A stretch of DNA of 64,000 nucleotides from the NCBI GenBank assembly GCA_038496445.1, contig JALMLS010000057.1, forward strand, positions 113,281 to 177,280, read 5' to 3'. Positions 34,269-45,766 of this stretch are shown here, piece after piece. The position numbers and the translations under genes were made by a program. The notes under the pieces are model-generated. The model was not told the DNA's origin. It was given only the letters and a program-made list of their open reading frames with translations, and did no database searches. The DNA comes from Trichosphaerium sp. ATCC 40318 (Eukaryota > Discosea > Flabellinia > Trichosidae). Position 1 is the first letter of the stretch, and every line of letters begins with the position of its first letter.

Positions 34269-34981
34269 GAAATAAACTAAAAATGCAAATCAATTCGATT
34301 CTAACCACGCTGTTACGCCGACCACCAAGGATATATGTCTTCGAAAAGGATTTGTTCAGCGCGTTACAATGTTTCTCCGAGTACTCTACTTTCTTGGTTA
34401 TCGGCCCGCAAACTGCGCAGTATATGCGTACGCACCAATAATATATACAACAAACACAACACGCAACTCTTCTGCTCAAAATGCCTATCCGATCATCCCT
34501 CAACAACAAGACGAAACAACCTACCTCCCAAACCCTCGAGCAATTTGCGCGTAAAGGATTAAAGCATAAAACAGTTCTCATGGTTCTAAAATCTACGGTA
34601 ATACAGCTTGGCGCGTTACATCAAGCAGGATACGCTTACACGCACATTGATGGACAAAACATAAAAGTCCACCGAAAAGAACACTGCCTAATGCTCACTG
34701 GTTCGCTCAACGACGACAAGAACACTGGCTATAGCCCTCTGGGACTTGAAGAGCAACAAAGAAACGATATTCACCAACTCGGATGCTTGGCTACCTGGCT
34801 CACCCTTGGAGGCGAATTTGATTGCGTAAAAACACTGGACAGGCACCAACAACTTCTTGCTTTGAAAAAAACTCGAGCATCGGCCACACTCCTCAACTTT
34901 GTATCTGCATGCTTTGACGAATCCACAACGCGAACCCTTTCTAGCGCACTCGAAACTGTACATGTAAAAAAGATAAAATAA
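34269..34981 (+). CDS. Pseudokinase-like protein
   Basis: The main exon (about 34500-34981) reads like the C-lobe of the neighbouring kinase with its catalytic motifs lost. KSTVIQLGALHQAGYAYTHID aligns with KATLTAVSKLHDSGIIHRDI, but HRDIKAEN has become THIDGQNIKV. The DFG position reads LTGSL. NDIHQLGCLATWLTLGGEFD follows, where the active kinase has SDIYAIGMLAIQL. An upstream exon starting MQINSILTTLLRRPPRIYVF and running to FLVIGPQTAQYM could supply the hinge region. The intron joining the two (about 34428-34500) could not be fixed in frame, so the start is tentative. It ends VHVKKIK. Most likely a duplicated, catalytically dead paralogue, possibly a decaying gene. Confidence 0.5.
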
Positions 34982-35088
34982 AAACAAATATTATGTAAAA
35001 CAACTTTTACATTATACCAATAGTTATTCAACAAGTTTTGTGATTGTTGTGATGGGTTTTTTATTTTTGTACAATTGAGCGTTGCTCT

Positions 35089-36856
35089 TCATTCATCTAC
35101 CTTATGTTTACATATAGGACATACATCATGATCACTGAGCCAAGGATCAATACATTTCTCGTGGAACTTGTGCAAGCAAGGTACAATTTTTAGCTGTTGA
35201 CCAAGTTCGAAGTTTTGCAAACAGATACAACACCTACATCCACTTAGCACATTAAACAAGTAGAATAAAACATACGTTGTGTCTTCACCGTTAGCTGAAC
35301 CATGCCCCTTGTACTCAAATACAGGGAGTGTATCCTTATTACTGGCGCCTTTGGGTATCTTGTTGAGTATATTATGAAGTGTGCTAAATATTGCAGGTGT
35401 TTCACGTGCATCTTGGTTTAAAATCGCTTTGTACATATGTTAACTAGCAAACCGCATTTACACTTTTTAAAGAACGTACTGCTTGCCAGCTGTAATCTAT
35501 TCAAAAATTGCACTACTTCTTGGCGTGTCACCTGAGAGCTTTCATCATCATCTGAGTCAGAAGCGAGTTCAAACTCGTTTGAGGATTCTAATAATTCAGG
35601 ACTCGGCAGTTGTGGAGAAGAATCAGAAGAAGAAATGCCTACAGCTTCGCCAAGGCCAAGAGACTCCTTACTTTATAGTTAATATCTCTATACTAAGTAA
35701 AGGTAATTGTACCATAACTTGTAGTTCCCGTGCGTAAGCTTCATCACTAGCTATTTGATCATTATTGACTTGCTATAGTTCCATTAAAATGCCACTCTAG
35801 TTTGTATAAAAACCACAATACGTACTGCTGTGTAATGTGGCTGTAATGTTGCCAGTGATGTGTAGTCTTCTTCAAAAGGATTGATACCATCATCACTTGA
35901 TCTCAATGCTGTATGATATATGAGTACGTAGAAATACAAAAAGTTCAGCATACCAACGCGTAGGCGATGTTGATTTGGATTTCGTGCTCGCCTGAGATCC
36001 TGTGCTGTGGCAGAACTTGAGGAGCGCCGCTGCTCTCGAGCCTAGCGCACGATTTAAACTATTATATGCTGAAATAAAGACCTGGTACCTCTTTTGTTGC
36101 TCTCCGTGCGCGATCTCTTGTGCTACTACGGTTGCGTCTGGATCTATGTGGCCTCCTAGTTTCGCTTTCTCCGCGGTCTCTGTCTGATCGCCTATCTGAA
36201 CGCTTGGTCCTTTTTCTTGCCTTCTTTTCGCGACGTGATGCGCTTTGCGAACTACTCGATGACATAGAGTGCGAACGATGTACTGACGTGGTGCGACTCT
36301 GGCTCATGGGAGCGGAGATGGACGAGGATGGTTCTGGATTGACACCACGTATATTATTAATTACATCCTGAGACGCTTCTATTTCACCCTTTTATAATAC
36401 GTAAGACTGCTTAGTATTGGACATAAAAAGATTGGTATATTCTAATAATGCAGAAACCGAAAATAAAGGAAAAAACAATTTATCGTACTTACACTTTCTA
36501 TCAGTTGTAAAATGTACTTCATTGACAAATCCTCTTCTTCTTGCTTCCCTAATGGAGCTGACGGCTTTGCTTGTGTAGCATGTTTCGATTTTTTCTTTAC
36601 ACGCCTGGGAGAGAAGCTTATAAACTCCTCTGACGCCGATGACGAGGAACAGGAATCTTCTGAGGTGTCATCAGTTGTACTCCAAGCCGTAACTAAATAA
36701 GGGTTAAAATTTTAGTTGGGGAGGTCAAATAGACCCCTACAATGAAGAAACAACGACCTGTACACGTATTAGGATTAACGTACGTTTTTGCTCGTTTTTG
36801 TGGCTCGATGATCTTTTTCGAGGCACTCGCGGTTTCCTTACGCGTCGCTCAGCCAT
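35089..36856 (-). CDS. RING-H2 finger protein, probable E3 ubiquitin ligase
   Basis: The C-terminal RING-H2 is clear: CCICLQNFELGQQLKIVPC, then LHKFHEKCIDPWL and DVCPICKHKVDE, with the C3H2C3 spacing of E3 ligases. It sits at the very C-terminus. The long N-terminal part is low-complexity: basic at the start (MAERRVRKPRVPRKRSSS), acidic Ser-rich (TDDTSEDSCSSSSASEEF), then an SR-rich stretch (SDRRSDRDRGESETRRPHRS). An acidic segment before the RING follows (SSDSSPQLPSPELLESSNEF). This resembles nuclear RING-H2 proteins of the Arkadia/RNF111 or RLIM style, but no specific orthology is claimed. About seven introns are inferred; the middle exons (35460-36060) are only roughly placed. Start 36856, stop 35089-35091. 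Confidence 0.75.
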
Positions 36857-37241
36857 TTGAGCCACAATTGATCAATGTAACCCGGGCAATGCTACACGGA
36901 AATTCAAGCCGAAACACAGTTGTAGATTACGACGACTTGATACTCGCTGCAAACAGTGATAATATGTGTATTTGGTAGGTAACTCACTTAACGCGCTTTT
37001 AAGTCTGTCATTTGCGGTACGTTTTAGTATGTCGACCAATGATTGGTAGGTAACGATGGTTGGTATACAACTTGGCACGTGATCAGTTCTTTTCAAAGGC
37101 GGTAAACAATTCTAATTCTATTCCACTATTCTTTTGTAGCGGAAAACAAAAAAATATACATCCTAATATGTAGCGTAACCCTCTGCGATTGCCCAAATAA
37201 ACAATGTGACACATAGTGCAATTATTTTACATTTATTTTGT
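36857..37241. other. Spacer between RING gene and RPN2
   Basis: About 385 bp contain the RING gene promoter and RPN2 3' UTR (both minus strand). One GCACGTGAT nonamer occurs (37076-37084). An open minus-strand frame (about 36872-37096) has no family resemblance and was not called. Confidence 0.35.
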
Positions 37242-40200
37242 TTAACCTTCAAATTCAAAAGGTTCAGGAGGACTTGGTTCATTCTCTTCGTCATCACCAC
37301 CGGCTGATCCAGAGGATGCCTCAGGTTCTATAATCTCTTCTTCTTTGTCAGGCTGTCCGTCCTTCAGTACGACTATGCCAAGAACGTTCTATTTACAGCG
37401 GTTAGTATTTAATCATGATTTACATTTTTTGAACCATACCTCTGATATTGGAGTGTATCGCTCATCAACGTCAAAACTGATGTGTTGAAGTTGCTCCCAA
37501 GTAACACGAGCAGGATTTTCGAGAATTTCTTCGGTAGGCTCAGGTTCGGCAGGTTTCTTTTCAGCCTCCTTCTTTTCGCCATCCTTCTCAACTTCCATAG
37601 CATCACCATCCTTTTTGTCTTCTTCTTTAACCTCTTCTTTCTTGTCAGCGTCTTTTTTGTCAGCATCTCCTTCCTTTTCATCATCTTTTTGTTTCTCAGC
37701 TTCACGCTTTTTGTTCTTCTTGGTAGTAGACAATTGATAGGTAGGAAGTTTTTCTAGCTTTTCTTCTTTTGGAGCTTCAATTTTTTCTGGGTACGCAAAG
37801 AGTGATGGGCGAGCGTTAGATTTAAATTGGAACTTTGGCATCTAGAAGAAAAGGTAAGTTTAACTGTGCTACATAAGAAATTATTTACCTTTAGGTCTTT
37901 ATTCAATGCAACAATTGCAGTTGGTGTAAACGACAATGAAATGAAGTGGATCAAAGGATACCAATACCAGTATTGAGTGAACAAAGCCATACCAACTAAA
38001 GCAATATAAGCAACTTAAACCATGACTTTTAAAAAAAAACCAAACACGTACCTATGGCAGTCATGTTATTGTGTCCAGAACGACTACGCAATGCGACTGT
38101 TACGTTACGGCCACCTGCGTCGAGGATACCAGCAGCTAAAATAGCACCAAATTTGGCCATAACAGCTTCATGTTTGTCTTCAATGCGTTCTTTGAGTAAT
38201 GCACGGACTTCTTTGACCTTTGGGTTTTGGGCAGCGGATACTTGCATCAATACCATAGCCAAGGACATGAAAGCACCCTGACGAACAAAGTCGGTACTAT
38301 CCTTAGTGAGAGGCATCAATAGACGTATAGCTTCATTAAGACCAGTTCCAGCGCAGGCAATACCTTTCAAAAAAATAAGAATCGCATTACTAGAAAGGTA
38401 TTGTATGCAAGCACGTACCAACGCAAAGACAAGCGCCATACCGCACGTGTGGATTGTAAGATTCAGCCAATAGACTGACAAGTTTTGGAACTACCTCAGG
38501 CCTCTTAAACAAGATGAAGCCAAGGTTGATTACAGCAGCACGGCGGACATCATCTGCAACATCGGAAACTGCAACGTGGAGAAGTCTGCGGATAGCAGAG
38601 TTGTTGGCAGTACCACAGTAGGCAAGACCAATCATGTACATGGCACCGTAACGCAGGATAGGATCTTTAGACAACATCATTTGACTAATAAGTGTTTCTG
38701 CACCTTCCTCTTGACCGTACTAAACGACATGATTAATTACAACCATCAGCACGTGAGCTTAAGAACATACCATCATAAGCGCTAAGCCCAAAGAAAGACC
38801 ACGAATAATTTTTTCGTGTTGTGTATCGCGAGCAAAGTTAAGCATTTCTGTCATTAAAGATTCGGATCCTGCAGAGCCCAACATTACCTGGATTAAAAAA
38901 AAAACAGTTAGTTTACCGTTCATACTAACTACGAATGAAATAGTGCCATACCAGACCAATTGCAATACCAGCACTTTCTCCAGCTACGGCGAAATCTTCA
39001 TACACGACTTGCATGAGTGCTTCTGCCAAGTTTTCGTCTCTGGAGGCCATACCAGCAACACCCAAACCGAGGCAAGCACCATGTTGAATAATTTCGTTAC
39101 TGCCAGCATCTGATAGTGCTTTGCGCAAAAATGGCATGATTTTTTTACCGTGATTGGCGTGGATAAGACCCAAGGCATACAGAGAGCCACCCTCGTAGTA
39201 GGCACTTGCTGATACACCTAAATAGCGTGTTAAAAACTACTATTAACACAACCAAAGATAAAACATACCTGGTTTTGGGAGGTATGAGCTAAGAACTTTA
39301 AGAGCCTCTTTTACTTGGCCCTTATGTATTACACCCAAACCAGCTGTTGTTGAAAACTTACTCCAGTTTGTTGCTCTAAAACACAGTCGTTAATAAATAG
39401 TAACAAAAGGTTGTTGTTTCGCGTACTTGCTGAGCCACTTAAGGTTGGATCTAAGGAATTTATCGCTAGCTGTACCACAGTGGATTAAGGCATTTGCGAA
39501 AATTGTGGCTTTGTGTAAAATAGAGTTGCGAGGCTCAAAAGCTGCCTAGAAAGGAAATCAGGGGATGGTTTCAATAATAAAAAAACAACAAAAAAGTTAG
39601 ACGGACCTTGATGTTATTGAGGATTGTCATGTCAACATCTTTGTGAGCACGCATAAACTGCAAGTAACTTGAAATGCTGGCTTCTCCAGACAAAATCTCG
39701 TGCAACTTAGCAAGGCTTGAGTTATCTTCTTTTTCATCGATTTCCATGGCCTTCAGACTCGTTAGTGAAAAACAACCACACTTCTGAGGGCAGCATCACG
39801 TACGTCGCCTTCAGCAGGTTTATCAACACCTTTTAGGTCAGGTTTAGGGAGATCATCCTTTTTCTTCTCTTCTGGCTTGCTTAGTTCAGGGAGACCAGAA
39901 ATGACATTTTGTAAAAATCGTTGGGTGGCGTTTTCGCACAACTCAAAAGCAATTTGGTACGCCAGCAATTGATCATCCTTAAAAACCATCAGTACTCGCA
40001 CTTGTGTTAAAAAGACGTACTTGATTATCTGATTTAAGGAGCAAATTAAAAATTTCCGCTGTTCTGACATCATCATCAAGGAATACCAAACATCGCACAA
40101 CGTTCATATAATCAGGTACTTGCATTTCACGATATAATTTTACCTAGCAAAGGATGTCAGTACTAGCTCTGCGAAGGATTAAAGAGTTCAATCATACCAA

Positions 40201-41185
40201 AGTACTCAAAACTGTTTGTCTAAATTTCTTGGAGTCTACATGTTTCATGGCTACTGTGAATGTGTATCTCAACATATTTTTTACATCACCGCTTTCTTTT
40301 ATAGCGTTTTCAAGTTTATCTAAACGTCTTGATTCTAATGCAACGCCTAAAACAAAAAAATTAATTGGCTGGCTAAGAAAATAACAAAACTCAAAGCTTG
40401 GTAGTACAATCACGTGTTTACGTACCGATTGCTTGTTTGTATTGTCTATCTTCGAAGCATCTAGCGAACATACGCTCTACAATAGCTTCGAGGCGTGGAT
40501 CTACAGCCTTAATATCATTTTTGTTTATGGTTTCAGCGTTTTCAACGCGAACTTTGATGTATTCGTCAATGCACTGACCTACAAAAAGGGCCCAACGATT
40601 AGTTCATTACGCTTGCTGACACATTCAAAAAAAAAAAAAAACAATGAACGGTTTAGTTTAAAAAATTACTTTCGTAGCGTCGTTAAACAAAAAAAGAGGC
40701 GTACCGACGATTGTATCTATAAATTCAGTCTTTTTCGTTATGTCGAATAGGTCCTCCGCGCCCAACGCGTATTTCATCGAATCGGAGAACGCGTTGAGAT
40801 GGTAGTACACCTAGAGCGTATTTTATTAACAAGGTGAAAGTGATTGCTAAACTTTTGTCGCTGTCGCGATTCTTGCTCGCGTAGAGCCACAGACACTTGA
40901 TCAGCCACTAAAAGCAAAAACGTGCCTTTGAAGCGACTAACGCTGCTAATTTACGCGCAGCAAACTTCTCGTCCTCGTGCAATACTTCTCTAAACAACTT
41001 TAGATATTTTGCTTCACTACAAAGCCCGTCTCGCACATCTTCTGCAAATAGTTGTTGTCGGCAATCTCCATCCAGAACTGATCCACCAACAAATTAATTC
41101 TTCCCAACGCATGAGCTTTGACTTGATCAGGCTCCACTTCATCTAATAGTGCGAGGAAACCTCCAACTGATGCTAGGCTTGCCAT
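37242..41185 (-). CDS. RPN2: 26S proteasome regulatory subunit RPN2 (PSMD1)
   Basis: RPN2 is the large scaffold subunit of the 19S base, with PC (proteasome/cyclosome) repeats that form a toroid. The N-terminus reads [20 protein letters not shown], followed by helical repeats ([40 protein letters not shown]). The PC repeats are obvious: [17 protein letters not shown]-like, [34 protein letters not shown]-region, [20 protein letters not shown] and [12 protein letters not shown] long Lys/Glu-rich insert occurs in the C-terminal third (about 37540-37720). The protein ends [11 protein letters not shown]. The length (about 1,000 residues) and order agree with RPN2 rather than RPN1. About 15 introns interrupt it. 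It is divergent from the TKL kinase gene across about 240 bp. Confidence 0.93.
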
Positions 41186-41429
41186 TTGTTAACACTAACT
41201 TTGGCGCTGACAAAATATTTTTATGCTGTTTTTTGAACGGCGCAAAAAAAAGTCTACACGTCAAGCACAGTCTCAATATTGTTTTTTCTATTGTACTGGC
41301 GCTTACGGTCGCGTGGTTCTACTCATACAATAACTTCATGCGTTGTTAACTGTATTCAAGAAACAAAAAAAAACAGAAAAAAAGCTACAAAAACAAAGGT
41401 GTCGAGTCTGTAGTACAAGTAATCGCGCA
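41186..41429. promoter_or_regulatory. Divergent promoter region of RPN2 and the TKL-like kinase
   Basis: A 244-bp spacer separates two outward-facing start codons. No known element, such as an Rpn4-type box, was recognised. The regulatory role follows from geometry only. Confidence 0.3.
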
Positions 41430-43892
41430 ATGGCACTCTCCGGCAGAGACTTGTTAAGTCCTAGATCACCAGAAGCGAAAAAGCTCTCACAGACATCCTA
41501 TCATGCTGTTGTGGCTAAAAAAAAATCTTTTAAACGCAAAAATACAACTTTAACTCAAAGTGGCGCAAGCGAGCCAAAAAACGCGTCATTTTCATCGTTG
41601 TCATTGCAAATGGTGGCTGATTCTGGAAATTTGGAAGTTTCAGCTGCTTTTGAGTACAACTTCGCTTTAGCTCCGGTAAGCTACCTACGGCGAGCTTGTT
41701 TAATCTTTTAAAGGGCGTAAAGCTAATCTCCGAAAGTAAATCGCTACAGCAAGTTGAATGCGTAATTCTTCATGGCACTTGCTTTGGTATTGGGAGGAAA
41801 ACACGAGGATTGAGGTAACAGCTGGTATTGTATGGCGTTTTAGACTGTTAACGGTCTGATTTGTAGTCTGTTCAACGATAGAAAACAGCTTGAAACTGAT
41901 GTACAAAAACATATCTGTGAATATTTTCACGGTTATCAGCCGCTTGGTAGTTGCTTTTTAAAGAGCATAAAACATACTATGGAAGGCGCAAAATTAAAGT
42001 CCTTTGTGCACATGGCCTCTGGTACGAAATACGACCGTTAGCTTCACAAACATAATGTCAATTTTTGCAATTTCAAAAAAAACTCGTCAAAATCTTGGTG
42101 CCTTCGTAACTTAACCTCACTTAGTTTCTGATGATCAAGCAAATATGGTTGCAGACACGTACCAAGGCTTTTGGAATGCGTTGTTAGAGATAAGGCATTG
42201 GAACTTGGCACCTGCCAACAAAAACAATCAAATCATGACTGTTGGTATATTTCCTCCTAAACTATCAGAAGAGTGGTACGTTATTTTTTGTTTCTAGGTG
42301 AGGTCATAGAATTCAACATGTTGTTAGTGTAGAAACAGAGTACTTTACAAGCTGGGATTTGATGGCAAAAAAGATGGCACTGGCTTGGAAGCACTTTAGC
42401 ACTCCACCAGCTGTAATTACAAAAGGTAGTACTATACTATCGGTATTTTTTAAGACGATAATGTAGGCTTTGTGGGTGTGCGATTGAACGAGCTGCAAAA
42501 TCTATATAAACACTCCAAGAAGGATGATACACATATTAAAAAGCACTTTTTAGACCGACTTGCCAAAGGTAAACTTGACGACTGTAAGTTCATGTCAGAG
42601 TGGCAGTTGAATTTATTAATGAAACTGGTCGAACTGGGAGGAACTAGTAGTCAAGAATTTGGTGAGGAAGCAAACTTATGGTCAACAGCAGGTGCTAAAC
42701 GATACAATAAAAAAGTGCTAATAATTCCATTAGCAAAAGTACTTGGTGTGCAGCGTAGCAATCCAAATTTACGTAAATATATAAACAAGAAGCTACTTGA
42801 GAATAGTGTAGTTCTTGGACGGTTCATAGATTTATGTGAGGATGCCGTTGTTAATGTTCACACTGCAGTTGATAAATCACAGCTTGTCATAGACAAGAAA
42901 CCTATAGCTATCGGTGCCAGTGGTGTAGTCCATCGTGGTACCGTGACTGGAATGGAAGTACGTCTTTATTTATTTGACTGTGCTTGTCAGGTATTAATAT
43001 ACTTGTAGGGCGTAGATGTCGCTGTAAAATTTTTGAATGAAAGCAATATATCTTTCGATTGGGGTGACTTTAGACGTGAGATCGCAGCAACGTCACTACT
43101 TCGTCATGAGAATATTGTTGTAACATTAGGTGCTTCAATTGTAGGTGACTCATTATTCATAGTACAAGAACTTGTACACAAGGTGCGCTGCACATTTTGA
43201 TTTCTGGGCTTACGAAGTGGTCAGGGTTCTTTAAGAAATCTCATTCACAAAGACAAATGGGAAATACCTCAAGAGCTTCTGGTGTCAATAATAAGAGATA
43301 TAGCTAGTGGCATTGCTTTCTTACATAGCGTAAACATTGTCCATCGTGACATAAAGACTGACAGTATCCAACTATTGTGTAAATACAATTTTCGATTTAA
43401 ATTAATTATCCTTAACTATGAGACATTCTTATCAATAATAACAACACAGCCAAAATAACAGACTTTGGAACAGCTAGGACTATTTATGACGGCTTTCTCT
43501 ATGAACCTATAGGGACACCTCAGTACATGGTAAAATGATGCTAGCAAGTATTTTCATTGCTCACTCACCACTAGGCGCCAGAGTTATTGACAAGAGCAGG
43601 ATACGATACATCCGCAGACATCTACAGTTTTGGTGTAATCCTTTGGGGTACGAATTGTTTGTAAATAATTATAATCTCCTCACCACTCATAGAACTATGG
43701 GTTAAGAAAGTACCTTGGCATCATGTGAATAGTATTTATATTATAGATCGTCTTGGGAAGGGCGAGAGGCCAATACCTAAACCTAAGAAGTGCCCTGACT
43801 TTTACTCTTCGCTTATCAAGTCGTCGTGGCACCAAAAACCAGCAAAAAGAATGGCTGCTCAAGCTATATTTGAATTATTGCGTGACATGTAA
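41430..43892 (+). CDS. TKL-type protein kinase with long N-terminal region
   Basis: The kinase domain is complete. The Gly loop is IAIGASGVVHRGTV, the Lys is in VDVAVKFLNES, the catalytic loop is NIVHRDIKTDNILI, and DFG is in AKITDFGTAR. PIGTPQYMAPELLTRAGYD carries the APE motif, and SADIYSFGVILWELW follows. This last, WxR-type C-lobe and the IIHKDKWEIP/LLVSIIRDIASGIAFLH region are typical of tyrosine-kinase-like (TKL) kinases of amoebae and early opisthokonts. The preceding 450 or so residues contain no domain I recognise (NMVADTYQGFWNALLEIRHW, WQLNLLMKLVELGGTSSQE). They could be a regulatory helical domain. The intron after TDN (about 43370-43428) splits the Asn codon. Start MALSGRDLLSP at 41430; stop TAA at 43890-43892. 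Confidence 0.85.
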
Positions 43893-44052
43893 ATAAAAAA
43901 TCGTAGTATGCAAATTGACCCCTCTCGTTTGGCAAATACAGAGTTAGAATATGAGTGTTAATATTATATTATTTACAAGATGTACATCTTGGTACAAGGC
44001 GGTATTAGAATAAAAATTGGTGTCTCTTTGTTGAAACGATAGAAATAGCCTA

Positions 44053-45533
44053 TCAATAGCTCTCTATGAGCCTTGCTCTCCCTCTTGTTGGTTCAGGGGA
44101 GAGTGTGCCAGTAGGTTCCTTTTCCCAATCAAAGTCTGACTCAACATTGCTTCCATAGTACATGTCACTTGTGCAAAGTGGAGCCTTCTCGCCTTGATAG
44201 TTGATGGCTTCCACCAGAGATTGTGTTTTTTTACCATGAAAGAAATCCCACAGAAACGTAAAATACATGAGTGGTGCAAACAGCGAGTAGTATGAGAATA
44301 AATGCATGTCAATAAAGCTGGTGTAATAAGTTAGCACTGAAATAATCGTAACAAACTAGTAAGGCAAGGCGGTACGTACCAAAAGCCCCAAGCAGTTAAG
44401 CAGAATACTAAAACTGTACCCAGCATTTGCATACCGTTGATAATCAGCAGGAACATTATATATCTATAAAACGCTGGCCGTACTAATAGAAAGGATTAGA
44501 ACATTTTGTTTGCTTTACTACAAAGGTACCTGGCATATCGTACAGTTTCAAGAATGGGAGTGACAAAATGACAGCATAAACAATCACAAACAAAGCGCAA
44601 AATGGTACCCAATAGAATACGGATTCGCGAGGGTAATTAAAGATTGCAATGCCAAATTTATAAATGATTACCATCTGCAAGAGAAAATCAGTACTAAAGT
44701 GCAAAACAAAGAATTGCTCGGTTTTTTTTGTTGTTTCTGTGCGTACTTGAGCAGCCATGTTTACCAATACAACGCCAAATCCAATACTTAGCGTGCGTGC
44801 CACTATTGTCCAGTAGTTTTTTGATTTGCCTTGGAACAGGTACACCAAGACTGATATTTCAAGTAGAAGCGCAACGTTGGATGAGGCAACCCAAAACGGC
44901 CTGAAAAAAACGTTACAAAACAACTAAGGACTGTGCCGAAATTTCTTCAGAAAACGCGCCAGCGCGGAAACGAAACAGAGTGTGGGCGTAGTTTGAGCGA
45001 TTATGAGTAGTTTTGACAGTATTTTAGTTGGAAAAAAAGCAAGAAACGTTTTTTGCAACTCTAGGGTAAGGAAATGCGCGCGTACCTCGCCACCTTGGAC
45101 TTCAGATCGAACGCATACGTCAATACGCACCGTATAATTGTTAACATTGCCACAAGCCAAACAAAGATATAATACACTGCTCGCATGCAGTACTTACGCC
45201 CGCGAAGTCGCATGAATGCTTTTGGGGAGTATACAAGTAAGAATACCAAAAACAGAAGGCTGCCAATGCTATTTATCAAGTCTATGGCAGGAATTCGGCC
45301 AAGGATATCATTTGTGAAGTAAAGTCGCTCGCAAAACTGCAATGAAACGGAAAAAAGTTAGTGTACACCCACCGAGTTTATCTACTTGTTGTTTTTACGT
45401 ACATTAGTAAAGTTTTTGGGTATTATTGGTGTCAGTGGAAGGGGAGGAAGACTTGAGTTACCAGCATCTTTGAAAAACGTGAACACTGCGTAATATTACG
45501 TGTGAACGTACGGTGCGCGTAGGAGTGCTCCAT
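44053..45533 (-). CDS. TPRA1/TPRA40-like seven-transmembrane protein
   Basis: A multi-pass membrane protein. The short N-terminus carries two N-glycosylation sequons (NSS, NFT), as expected for an outside N-terminus. Hydrophobic segments include SIGSLLFLVFLLVYSP, AVYYIFVWLVAMLTIIRCVL, VASSNVALLLEISVLVYLF, FGVVLVNMAAQV, LLQMVIIYKFGIAIF and VPFCALFVIVYAVILSLPFL. The last one, YSLFAPLMYFTFLWDFFHG, matches TPRA1 closely (FSFFAPLIYVAFLRGFFG). VAMLTIIRCVL also matches its conserved TM3 region. TPRA1 is an orphan GPCR-like protein; coupling is unproven. The cytosolic tail is acidic, ending RARLIESY. Five or so introns; the first (about 45461-45505) ends AAAG. Start 45533, stop 44053-44055. Confidence 0.7.
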
Positions 45534-45766
45534 TGTCTGTTTTTAAAGCACTTCGCGAATTGCCAGTGTTGCAAGCCCTTTATTCTACAATTGTGCCTAT
45601 CACCATAACACTTCTAAGCTGCTTTGTGACGAGGGTGTTGTTTTATTGCCTTCCTAATCAGTTCAACTTAAAACCAAAAAAAAACACTCCCGCAATTACA
45701 ATTTGTAGGTCAACGGGTTTTCTTATAACGCGTGATTGCTGTCCTCTAAAGCGTTAACGAGCACTT

